9,212 nt of DNA from Actinomycetota bacterium (GCA_020200675.1 JAIVIG010000416.1:5807-15018), one strand, 5' to 3'; shown: positions 1 through 6,722, counted from the stretch's first letter. Made by a program: numbers and translations. Notes: generated by a model from the letters alone, not told the origin.

Positions 1-978
1 GTTGCGCATTTGGGGCACGCGGAGATAAGGGTGACGGACCTGGAGAGGTCCCGATGGTTTTTCACGGAGGTCTTGGGCCTCTACGTCACGGAAGAGAATG
101 ATGAGCGCATCTTCTTGCGGGCCTGGCAAGACTGGGATCACCACACGCTCATCCTCAAAAATTCCGATCACACGGGGATAGAGCATGTCGGATGGCGAGT
201 CAAGACGCCCGAGGATATGGGAGCTTACGAGAAGCAGCTGAAAGAGCTCGGGGTCGATTACCACTGGATCGAGGGTGGCAAAGAGCCGGGGCAGGGTGAC
301 GGACTGCGCTTCATGACTCCGGGCGGGATGCCGTTCGAGCTGTACTGGGAGCGCGAGTTGTACGCGCCCAACGGAGTAGACGGCGCCGCCTCCGCGTTGC
401 CGAGCCACCCGCAGAAGTACGCTTCCAGAGGGATCGGGCCGCGGCGCTTCGATCACGTGAACTTCCTGACCGACGAGCCGGGTGTCGAGCAGGAGTGGAT
501 GACCCGGGAGCTCGGCATCCATCACCGCTACTACGCGGAGAGCTCGGACGGAGATCGGATGGCTTCCTGGCTTTCGCGCACGAACCTCTCCCACGAGATA
601 GCGGTCCAGCGCAACAAGAACCAGAACGGCGCGCTCTTGCACCACGTCGCCTACTTCGTCGACTCGCCGGACCAGATGATGCGGGCGGCCACCATCCTGG
701 CCGACAACGGCATAGAGATAGAGTGGGGACCCGGCCAGCACGGCACGAGCGGGGCGATCTTCCTCTACTGCTTCGAGCCGTCGGGCAACCGCGTGGAGGT
801 CTGGACCGGCGGCATGCTCATCTTCGCCCCGGACTGGGAACCCATCCGCTGGACCCCGGAGGTCGCGTCGCTTGGGTACGAGCTGTGGGGCTCGCAGATG
901 CCCGACACCTACCTCACCTACGGCACCGAGAGCCACTTCACCGACGCGCCCGAGAGAACGGTCCTGTCGCCTAGCTAG
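1..978 (+). CDS. Type I extradiol dioxygenase (catechol 2,3-dioxygenase-like, VOC fold), 5' end cut by window
   Basis: The product should open a catechol-type ring next to the two hydroxyls (meta cleavage), using Fe(II) and O2 in the cytoplasm. The frame is open from base 1, and the typical N-terminal strand (LGHAEIRVTDLERS) begins at the edge, so the true start is probably a few codons upstream; the first in-window start is TTG at 10. Numbered from that TTG, two VOC modules are visible (about 1-115 and 144-270). The metal-ligand candidates are H149 (FDHV), H211/H212 (LLHHVAY) and E263. Residues 242-263 fit the extradiol dioxygenase signature (G-x-H, then LY, EP, G and E), with H244 as the second-sphere acid. 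The length of about 322 residues is normal for the family. The stop is TAG at 976-978. The following gene remnant is of a type seen in aromatic catabolism. The exact substrate (catechol, homoprotocatechuate or other) cannot be read from sequence. Confidence 0.9.
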   Translation, partial: VAHLGHAEIRVTDLERSRWFFTEVLGLYVTEENDERIFLRAWQDWDHHTLILKNSDHTGIEHVGWRVKTPEDMGAYEKQLKELGVDYHWIEGGKEPGQGDGLRFMTPGGMPFELYWERELYAPNGVDGAASALPSHPQKYASRGIGPRRFDHVNFLTDEPGVEQEWMTRELGIHHRYYAESSDGDRMASWLSRTNLSHEIAVQRNKNQNGALLHHVAYFVDSPDQMMRAATILADNGIEIEWGPGQHGTSGAIFLYCFEPSGNRVEVWTGGMLIFAPDWEPIRWTPEVASLGYELWGSQMPDTYLTYGTESHFTDAPERTVLSPS

Positions 979-986
979 GGGAGAGT

Positions 987-1351
987 TTGCACGAAGAAGT
1001 CATCGCGGCGGGCCGCGCTCTGGCGGTCAGGGAGCATTCCTCGGAGAAGAGGTGCCAGTCTACGACGACGCCCGGCTCATCCGCGGCCGGGAGGCTGGCG
1101 AGGCGCTGGCAGAGGATCTGGGTAATGCCGGGGGCATCGTGATGAGGGGCAACGGGGCGGTGACGGTCGGAACGAGCGTCGGGGCGGCGGCGGCCAGGAT
1201 GTGGGTGTTGGAGCGTTCGGCGGAGATGAATCAGGTGGCGGCTAGCGCCGGCACGCCGCGGCCTTTGGGCGAGGAGGAGTTCGCGTACTGGGAGTCGGTG
1301 AGCGAGGAGATTCTCGAGAGGATCTGGGGCTACTTGAAGTCGAGCGAGTAA
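987..1351 (+). pseudogene. Class II aldolase/adducin-family gene remnant, internally deleted and frameshifted
   Basis: Class II aldolase-type enzymes (L-fuculose-phosphate aldolase relatives, including decarboxylases of aromatic pathways) are usually about 200-260 residues. Here a TTG start at 987, preceded by AGGGGAG at 977-983, gives a typical N-terminus (HEEVIAAGRALAV). That frame then turns to nonsense and stops at 1140-1142. The family's C-terminal part resumes in another frame from about 1031: GAFLGEEVPVYDDARLI, then MRGNGAVTVG, then an alpha-helical tail ending at TAA 1349-1351. Only about 14 plus 106 residues remain, so roughly 100-120 central residues are missing. The lost part would carry the HxH metal-ligand region. 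The junction is near 1022-1034. The third zinc-ligand position of FucA (RGHG) is N here (RGNG), which some relatives may share. The gene lies 8 bp after the dioxygenase stop and was presumably co-transcribed with it. It is probably non-functional. Confidence 0.7.
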
Positions 1352-1430
1352 GGAAGAGACCGGGGCGGCGTTCATTTCGACTCCTACTCGGGCAGCGCCG
1401 GCGGACTGTGGGGCCCACTTAATGGCGCTG

Positions 1431-1459
1431 TTGACAGGTGCGTTTCATTCGTCTTTACT
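1431..1459 (+). promoter_or_regulatory. Candidate housekeeping promoter for the P450 gene
   Basis: A perfect -35 TTGACA (1431-1436) is followed after 17 bp by TTTACT (1454-1459), a 4/6 match to TATAAT. Transcription would begin near 1466. That is downstream of the upstream in-frame ATG at 1422 and 34 bp before the ATG at 1500, which supports the shorter P450 start. The match is by eye, and no operator was recognised. Confidence 0.5.
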
Positions 1460-1499
1460 CGTACTCGTTACTCTCGGAGCAAACGGGGAGAGAGGAAAA

Positions 1500-2774
1500 A
1501 TGCAAGAGACCACGAGTTCGTACCCGGTGGACGAGGACTTTGATCCGCTGTCCGAGGATTACCTCGAAGACCCTTACGCGTACTACGCCCAGTTCCGGCG
1601 TGATGCTCCGGTCTTCTTCGCGCCGAAGATCGGCATGTGGGTCGTGAGCCGTTACGAGGATATCCTGGTCATCGTCAAAGACCCCGAGACCTTTTCGAAC
1701 GCCAAAGTGCAAGAGCCCCTTCAGGAGTTGGAGCCGGAGGCGGCGGAGCGCCTGCAGGAGGGAGTGCGGGTCACGCCGACGACCTCGAACGCCGACCCGC
1801 CCAAGCACCGGCGCACCCGCAGGCATGCCCAGATGGCCTTCTCGGCCAAGAGGGTCCAGAAGCTCGAGCCGCGCGTCCGCGAGATAGCCGAGGGCTTGAT
1901 CGACGGTTTCCTCGACGAGGGGCGCGTGGACTTCGTCGAGCGGTTCGCTTTCCCGTTGCCGGCGATGACGGTCTTCAGCTTCATCGGCTTCCCCGAGGAG
2001 GACACCGAGTATCTCAAGAGCCTGTGCTTCGACCGGCTGAGGCTCACGTGGGGCCGTCCGCCGGCCGAGGAGCAGAAGCCCACGGCCGACAAGATGTCCG
2101 ACCTGTTAGCCTACGTGGAGGATTTCGTTCGGGGACGAGCGGACGATCTTCGAGACGACTACACCAGCGACCTGCTCCGCATCCGGGAAGAAGACGAGGA
2201 CGCCCTGAGCCTGGAGGAGGTCACAAGCATAATCTACAGCCTCACTTTCGCCGGGCACGAGACGACGACCAACCTTATAGCCAACGGGCTGCGACAGTTG
2301 CTAACGCGGCGGGAGGCGTGGGACGAGTTGCGCGAGGATCCCGACCTGATCGAGAACGCCGTGGAGGAGATGCTCAGGTTCGACACGTCGGTCCCCGCCT
2401 GGCGCCGCATGGCGACCCGGCCGGTCGAGATCTCCGGCGTCGAAGTCCCGGAAGAGGCCCGCCTCCTCTTGCTACTCGCCTCCGCGAACCGCGACGAGGA
2501 GCAGTTCGACGAGCCCGATGTTTTCGACATCCAGCGCGAGAACGCCGGCAAGCACCTGGCGTTCAGCCAGGGCATCCACTACTGTCTGGGCGCGCCCCTG
2601 GCCCGGCTCGAAGCTCGCACCGCCTTCGAGCTGCTAACGGCGAGGATGCCCGACCTGCGCCTCGCGCCCGAGGATCAGACCATAGAGTTCGAGCCCAACA
2701 TCTCGTTCCGTGGCCCGAAGGAGCTGTGGGTGGAGTGGACGTCCGACCAAACGGCGCAGCAGACCTCACCATAA
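1500..2774 (+). CDS. Cytochrome P450 monooxygenase (soluble bacterial class)
   Basis: This is a 424-residue haem-thiolate monooxygenase, the usual length for soluble bacterial P450s that take electrons from a separate ferredoxin and reductase. All landmarks are present: I-helix AGHETT at 251-256, the K-helix ExxR pair E290/R293, and the haem loop FSQGIHYCLG with the proximal ligand Cys362. An NADPPKHRRTRR stretch at 97-108 matches the conserved C-helix haem-propionate region. I chose ATG 1500 because it follows a purine-rich ribosome-binding site (1485-1495), and because the in-frame ATG at 1422 lies upstream of the likely promoter and would add an unusual N-terminal extension. No ferredoxin or reductase gene is nearby. 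The gene appears to stand alone between the dioxygenase block and the purine-type operon. I cannot assign a CYP family or substrate; a role in aromatic or terpenoid oxidation would be guesswork. Confidence 0.95.
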   Translation: MQETTSSYPVDEDFDPLSEDYLEDPYAYYAQFRRDAPVFFAPKIGMWVVSRYEDILVIVKDPETFSNAKVQEPLQELEPEAAERLQEGVRVTPTTSNADPPKHRRTRRHAQMAFSAKRVQKLEPRVREIAEGLIDGFLDEGRVDFVERFAFPLPAMTVFSFIGFPEEDTEYLKSLCFDRLRLTWGRPPAEEQKPTADKMSDLLAYVEDFVRGRADDLRDDYTSDLLRIREEDEDALSLEEVTSIIYSLTFAGHETTTNLIANGLRQLLTRREAWDELREDPDLIENAVEEMLRFDTSVPAWRRMATRPVEISGVEVPEEARLLLLLASANRDEEQFDEPDVFDIQRENAGKHLAFSQGIHYCLGAPLARLEARTAFELLTARMPDLRLAPEDQTIEFEPNISFRGPKELWVEWTSDQTAQQTSP

Positions 2775-2777
2775 GAC

Positions 2778-2803
2778 ACCCGGAGTATACATAGCTACCG
2801 GGT
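2778..2803 (+). terminator. Weak stem-loop just after the P450 stop
   Basis: ACCCGG (2778-2783) can pair with CCGGGT (2798-2803) across a 14-nt AT-rich loop, starting 4 bp after the P450 stop codon. No run of T follows, so it is not a canonical intrinsic terminator. It is listed because of its position only. Confidence 0.2.
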
Positions 2804-2947
2804 TGGCAGGAAAACGTGCCGCAGAGCACCGTCGCTACCCGCCTTTCGCACCCCCTCACAAGTCCTCTGGTATTTTCGATGTATGAGAAAGGCAACTATC
2901 CCTTCGAAGCAGGTATAGTTTGGTGATCTCCTCTCGGCTCCAGGGGA

Positions 2948-2998
2948 CACCGTGGTTCTTCGAGACATCTTATCTGCGTGTCTCGAAGAACCACGGTG
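2948..2998. repeat. Perfect 20-bp inverted repeat with 11-nt loop
   Basis: The arm CACCGTGGTTCTTCGAGACA (2948-2967) is the exact reverse complement of 2979-2998, around the spacer TCTTATCTGCG. All 20 pairs match. Symmetry stops cleanly outside the arms (A2947 against C2999). No T-tract follows, so this is not a standard intrinsic terminator. It could be a minimal mobile hairpin (MITE- or REP-like), two abutting transposon ends, a large operator, or a strong RNA hairpin that insulates the operon downstream. I do not recognise the arm as the terminal repeat of a particular insertion sequence. Confidence 0.9.
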
Positions 2999-3047
2999 CT
3001 TGAATCGATCAGGCTGTTTACGATCTTACGAAAAATTCCCCAAAGGC

Positions 3048-3075
3048 TAAAGTCTTTCGGCGCGCGTGCCGATAA
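3048..3075 (+). promoter_or_regulatory. Candidate sigma-28 family (FliA/SigD/WhiG-type) promoter
   Basis: TAAAGTCT (3048-3055) and GCCGATAA (3068-3075) are separated by 12 nt. The known sigma-28 consensus is TAAAGTTT, 11 nt, GCCGATAA (equivalently TAAA, 15-16 nt, GCCGATAA for SigD/WhiG). This site therefore matches 15 of 16 consensus bases, with the TAAA-to-GCCGATAA spacing at 16. Transcription would start around 3080-3085, giving a leader of about 200 nt before the FAD-subunit gene. An overlapping TATAGT (3079-3084) could be a housekeeping -10, but no good -35 lies 16-18 bp upstream. No sigma factor or motility gene is in the window to support the assignment. Confidence 0.55.
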
Positions 3076-3122
3076 CTGTATAGTAGTTGCGGGAAATTTA
3101 CTGAGTATCGTGGGAAAGGGGG

Positions 3123-3161
3123 ATGCGTCGTGAGACGCGCCATTTTAAGGCGATGGTGTAA
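3123..3161 (+). other. 12-codon mini-ORF in the operon leader
   Basis: An ATG at 3123 directly follows a G-rich ribosome-binding site (AAAGGGGG, 3115-3122) and opens a 12-codon frame ending in TAA (3159-3161), predicted peptide MRRETRHFKAMV. The spacing from the purine run to ATG is very short. The ORF lies inside two adjacent hairpins and upstream of a larger one, a layout seen in leader-peptide control. It may equally be chance, and I recognise no family. Confidence 0.2.
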
Positions 3162-3208
3162 CCGTCACGGATGGTCGTCGAGCCGGGCAACTCGCGATGA
3201 GATCCGTG
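3125..3208 (+). promoter_or_regulatory. Candidate structured 5' leader RNA of the oxidase/deaminase operon
   Basis: Three stem-loops can be drawn. Hairpin 1 is GCGTC (3125-3129) with GACGC (3134-3138), closing a GTGA loop of the stable GNRA type. Hairpin 2 is CGCC (3138-3141) with GGCG (3149-3152); it shares base 3138 with hairpin 1. Hairpin 3 is the largest: CACGGAT (3166-3172) pairs with ATCCGTG (3202-3208), and above a small internal loop TCG-CGAG (3175-3177, 3179-3182) pairs with CTCGCGA (3191-3197) with one bulged T, closing the loop CCGGGCAA. It sits between the candidate promoter and the first gene. I do not recognise a known riboswitch class, and the pairing is by eye with no energy calculation. 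Confidence 0.35.
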
Positions 3209-3243
3209 CGAGCGGGTCTGGGGTGGGTGCAGGCAGTGCAGTT

Positions 3244-3277
3244 ACGATTGGACTTCGAGCATCGTTAGGAGGATTTG
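3244..3277 (+). repeat. Leader module copy 1 (hairpin plus AGGAGG), before the FAD-subunit gene
   Basis: Two 16-nt blocks, ACGATTGGACTTCGAG (3244-3259) and TCGTTAGGAGGATTTG (3262-3277), flank the bases CA. Both blocks recur exactly at 6722-6754, separated there by one T. The module ends with the AGGAGG ribosome-binding site (3267-3272), 9 nt before the GTG start. ACGAT (3244-3248) can pair with ATCGT (3261-3265), putting a small hairpin against the ribosome-binding site. Confidence 0.85.
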
Positions 3278-3281
3278 CCCC

Positions 3282-4011
3282 GTGAACCTGAACACCATCA
3301 CCGAAGTTCGGCGGGTAACCGGAAATGGGGACGAGGATTTCGATTGGCGGGAGGGAGACAGCTGGCTGGCCGGTGGCACCTGGCTTTTCTCTGAACCGCA
3401 GCCACATCTGCGCCGGCTGCTGGACCTTCAGGGATTCTCCTGGGAGCCGCTGGTGGTCGGTGAGCAGGGACTTCAGATATCCCCCACCTGCACGATCGCT
3501 GAGTTGGAGGCCCTGGAACCGCCTCCGGAGTGGACGGCCGCGCCCCTGATCCACCAGTGCTGCCACTCGTTCCTGGCGTCGTTCAAGGTGTGGAACACGG
3601 CGACCGTTGGCGGCAATATCTGCATGTCGTTGCCGGCGGGACCGATGATCTCGCTGACGGTCGCACTCGAAGGCATCTACACCCATCGAGCTGCCGATCA
3701 CGGCCTTGCAAAAGCAAACGAGCTTCCGCCGCATGTCGCTGACGCACCTGGGCCGCTCTACCGCGCTGCTGATTGGCACGCTCGACCCGCGGGACGGCGC
3801 CTTCATGCTGACCGTGTCGGCGTCGACAAAGCGGCCGATACGGCTGAGCTTTGACCAGGTGCCGGATGCCCGAGGCCTGCGCGAGCGGCTGCGGGAGACC
3901 ATCGCCGACTCCGTGTATCACGACGACGTCCACGGAGCACCGGACTATCGCAAACACCTGACCTTCCACTTTGCCGAAGAGATCCGCGGCGAGCTTTCCA
4001 AGGCCGTGTGA
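3282..4011 (+). pseudogene. FAD-binding subunit of a xanthine dehydrogenase-type molybdo-flavoenzyme (CoxM/XdhB-like), internally deleted and frameshifted
   Basis: This subunit would carry electrons from the iron-sulfur clusters to NAD+ or another acceptor through FAD. The GTG start at 3282 is 9 nt after AGGAGG. FAD-binding motifs are visible: LAGGTWLFSEPQ (residues 29-40) and ATVGGNICMSLPAGP (107-121). After residue 131 (base 3674) family resemblance ends in this frame. It resumes one frame over at about 3685 with IELPITALQKQTSFRRMSLTHLGRS, written here as separate recognisable pieces: IELP, then TSFRRMSLTHLGRS, then the C-terminal domain through SVYHDDVHGAP and TFHFAEEIRGEL, to TGA 4009-4011. 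About 240 residues remain of an expected 275-290, so some 35-45 residues are missing as well as the frame. The unshifted frame runs on only to 3854. The next gene starts 10 bp after the stop, so they form an operon. Confidence 0.8.
3675..3687 (+). other. Deletion/frameshift junction in the FAD-subunit gene
   Basis: Upstream of this point only the GTG-initiated frame resembles the family; downstream only the +1 frame does. The stretch includes two copies of CATC (3674-3677 and 3684-3687), a possible microhomology for deletion. No slippery run that would suggest programmed frameshifting is present. Confidence 0.65.
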
Positions 4012-4021
4012 GGAGTTACTC

Positions 4022-4883
4022 ATGAGCTATCACGTCAACGGCAGGACGTTCTCGAACGAACCGGCGCCCGGCCAATGCTTGCGCACCTTCCTGCGCGAAT
4101 TGGGTTGGTTCGGTGTCAAGAAGGGGTGCGATACCGGCGATTGCGGGGCGTGCACCGTCTGGCTCGACGGGGTTACGGTCAACAGCTGCATCATTCCGGC
4201 CTTCCGCGCCGAAGGCCGCCAGGTCACGACGATCGAGGGTCTGGCGCAAAATGGAGAGCTGCACCCGATGCAGCGGGCTTTCCTCGAAGCCCAGGGCTTT
4301 CAGTGTGGTTTCTGCACGGCCGGGATGATCATGGCGGCGGCCAACTTCACCGAGGAGGAACGCCAGGATCTACCGCGGTCCTTGAAGGGCAACCTGTGCC
4401 GCTGTACCGGGTACCGCGCGATCGAGGACGCGATCCACGGAAACAAAGCTATCGAGGACGACCGGCCTGGCGCGGCCTGCGGAGCGAGCCTACCCGCCCC
4501 CGCGAGCGAGGAGATCGTCACGGGTAAGGTGCGCTATACCCTCGATACCGAGGTTGAGGGCCTGCTGCATCTTAAGCTGCTCAGGTCGTCGCACGCCCAC
4601 GCCCGCATCGTCGCCATCCGTAAAGAGGGCGCTTTAGCGACGCCGGGCGTCCACGAGGTCTTCACCTGGGAGGACGTGCCCCGGCGGCTGTATACCACCG
4701 CCATCCACGACGACCACCTCGTAGATCCCGACGACACCTATATGCTGGACAACGTCGTCCGGTTCGTCGGGCAGCGAGTCGCGGCCGTGGTGGCCGACAG
4801 CGAGGCCGCCGCGGAGGAAGGCTGCCGCCGCATCGAGGTCGACTACGAGGTGCTCCCGGCGGTCTTCGACGCGGAGGAGGCGA
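4022..4883 (+). pseudogene. 5' part of a fused [2Fe-2S]-molybdopterin oxidoreductase subunit (XDH family), frame lost at about 4883
   Basis: One gene, 4022-6722, encodes an iron-sulfur domain fused directly to the molybdopterin subunit, with FAD on a separate polypeptide. ATG 4022 follows GAGGAG (4010-4015) by 6 nt. Residues 1-80 form the plant-type [2Fe-2S] domain with C36, C41, C44 and C56. The second all-helical [2Fe-2S] domain has C95, C98, C126 and C128 (QCGFC and GNLCRCTGY). After a linker (about 140-165) the first molybdopterin-subunit domain begins: TGKVRYTLD, HAHARIVAI, VVRFVGQRVAAVVA, VDYEVLPAVFDAEEA, ending near residue 287. Beyond that the frame reads arginine-rich nonsense up to 5863, while homology continues in a different frame. 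As written, only clusters and a partial molybdopterin domain would be made. The frame can also be opened upstream at 3971, but that lies inside the FAD gene without a ribosome-binding site. Confidence 0.85.
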
Positions 4884-4886
4884 CAC
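4883..4886 (+). other. Frameshift junction in the [2Fe-2S]-molybdopterin gene
   Basis: The frame that starts at 4022 gives VFDAEEA up to 4882. The frame 4884-6722 begins HDKKGEDPF and continues with RNVLLDVHG. Relatives usually have about 8 more residues (an RPGAPLLH-like linker) between these parts, so this looks like a short deletion of about 25 bp that also shifts the frame. No slippery heptamer is seen. Confidence 0.65.
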
Positions 4887-6722
4887 GACAAGAAGGGCGA
4901 GGACCCGTTCATCCGCCATTACGGGCGCAACGTCCTGCTCGACGTGCACGGGGGCGTCGGCGACGTCGAGGTCGGCTTCGCCGAGGCGGACGCCATCCAC
5001 GAGGCCGAGTACGAGGCCCACCGGGTCCAGCACGCCCATCTCGAGACCCACCAGACGATCACCTGGCTCGACGAGCAACAACGGCTGAACGTGCGCACCA
5101 GCTCTCAGTCCCCCTTCATCGCGCAGGCGAAGCTCAGCCACCTGTTCAGCCTCAACCCGATCGACATCCGGGTGTTCTGCGAGCGCGTCGGCGGCGGCTT
5201 CGGCGGCAAGCAGGAGGTGCTGACCGAAGACATCTGCGCTTTGGCCACCCTGAAGACCGGCCGGCCCGTCCAGCTCGAGTTCACGCGCGAAGAGGAATTC
5301 GTCGGGGGACCGGGTCGCCATCCGATGCGGGTCCGGGTCAAAGCCGGGGCGCGGCGCGACGGTACGCTGACGGCGCTCGAGATGCGGATCGTGTCCAACA
5401 CCGGCGCCTACGGCAACCACGCCGGCGAGACGTTGTACCACGGCTGCGGCGAGTCGATATCGGTCTACCGGTGCCCGCACAAGAAGGTGGAGGGATACGC
5501 GGTCTACACCAACCTTCCGCCGGCCGGAGCCATCCGCGGCTACGGGCTCACCCAGCCGATCTACGCCGTCGAATCCGCGATGGACGAGCTGGCTCGCGCG
5601 CTCGACCTGGATCCTATCAAGTTCCGCCGCCTGAACGCCGTGCGGCCGGGCGATCCGATGCTCTCGATGAGCGAAGAACCGGAGGACACCGAGTACGGCA
5701 GCTACGGGCTCGACCAGTGCCTCGACCTGGTCGAGGATGCCCTGGCCCGCGGCAACGGCGTCGCGGCGCCCGAAGGCGACGACTGGCTCGTGGGCCAGGG
5801 GACCGCGCTGGCCATGCACGACACCGCGCCGCCGACCGAGCACCGTTCCACAGCGCGTCTTAGCGTCGGAGCGGACGGCAACTACCACCTTGCTATCGGA
5901 ACGTGCGAGTTCGGCAACGGCACGACGACCATGCACGGACAGGTCGTCGCCAGCGTGCTCGAGACGAGCATGTCCCGCGTGCGCCTGGTCCAAGCCGACA
6001 CGGATCGTACGGGCTACGATACGGGGGCGTTTGCCAGCACCGGCACCTCCGTGGCCGCCAACGCCGTCCGGTTCGCCGCCGAAGCCCTGCGCGAGCGGAT
6101 CCTGGACTTCGCCTCGGAGCATTCCGGCGCCGGCCGTGATGCCTGCCGCCTGGACGACGATGCCGTGAGCTGTAACGGCTCCAGGATTCCCCTGCCCGAG
6201 CTCCTCGCCGCGGCCGAGGCGGCCGGGCAACAACTCGAAGTCGTCCGCAAGGCGCACGGCGCCCCGCGCAGCGTCGCTTTCAACGTGCAGGGCTTCCGTG
6301 TCGCGGTCCATCGCGTCACCGGTGAGATCATCGTCCTACAAAGCGTCCACGCGGCGGACGCCGGGACGGTGATCAACCCAATGCAGTTGCGCGCCCAGAT
6401 CGAAGGCTCGGTCGCGCAGGCGGTCGGTTGGGCGCTATACGAACGGATGGTGTTCGACGAGGAGGGGCGCGTGGTCAACCCGACATTACGCAACTACCGT
6501 ATCCCGGCCTTCGCCGACACCCCGCGCACCGAGGTCTATTTCGCGGATACGCACGACGCCGTCGGCCCGCTCGGCGCGAAGGGTATGGGGGAATGCCCCA
6601 TCAACCCCGTCGCCGGAGCGCTGGCCAACGCACTGGCCGATGCCACCGGCGTTCGCTTCCGCGACCTCCCGTTCACTCCCGACCGGATCTACCGCCGTAT
6701 CTTCGAGCGTCACGTGGTTTGA
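4884..6722 (+). pseudogene. 3' part of the fused XDH-family subunit: molybdopterin catalytic domains
   Basis: This stretch of about 612 codons carries the rest of the molybdenum-hydroxylase catalytic subunit and has no other interruption. Family landmarks in order are HLETH near 5040, TSSQSPF near 5100, the molybdopterin-contact loop GGGFGGKQ (5190-5213), HPMRVRVKAG, GAIRGYG near 5530, GTCEFGNG near 5900, and the C-terminal GAKGMGECPINP. Its Glu codon at 6591-6593 aligns with the catalytic base of xanthine dehydrogenase. The stop is TGA 6720-6722. A GTG at 4944 could open this frame, but there is no ribosome-binding site and it would drop the first domain, so I treat it as the tail of the gene at 4022. 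Joined, the two parts make about 899 residues. Neighbouring 8-oxoguanine deaminase suggests a purine substrate, but this family also includes nicotinate, aldehyde and other hydroxylases. Confidence 0.85.

Noticed and set aside
1422..1499. Upstream in-frame ATG adding 26 residues to the P450
   Set aside because: It lacks a ribosome-binding site, precedes the TTGACA/TTTACT promoter, and gives an extension not typical of soluble P450s. ATG 1500 has a purine-rich site just upstream.
2914..2919. TATAGT as a second promoter -10 upstream of the inverted repeat
   Set aside because: No acceptable -35 lies 16-18 bp upstream, and transcription from it would run straight into the large hairpin.
3040..3110. 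A cyclic-di-GMP or similar known riboswitch around the AAAGGCTAAAG stretch
   Set aside because: The conserved core bases of those classes are absent, and the stretch is better explained by the sigma-28 promoter elements.
3165..3902. Minus-strand frame of 245 codons opposite the FAD gene
   Set aside because: It is antisense to recognisable FAD-subunit coding sequence and has no domain of its own.
4870..4900. Programmed ribosomal frameshifting in the fused subunit
   Set aside because: There is no slippery heptamer or evident downstream pseudoknot, and residues are missing as well as the frame, so a deletion explains it better.
4883..5863. Continuation of the 4022 frame after the frameshift
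   Set aside because: It is arginine-rich nonsense. Family homology runs in the other frame over the same bases.
4662..6311. Long open frame on the - strand (549 codons)
   Set aside because: It lies antisense to the molybdopterin gene, has arginine/histidine-rich composition and no recognisable domain. It is a typical shadow in G+C-rich coding DNA.
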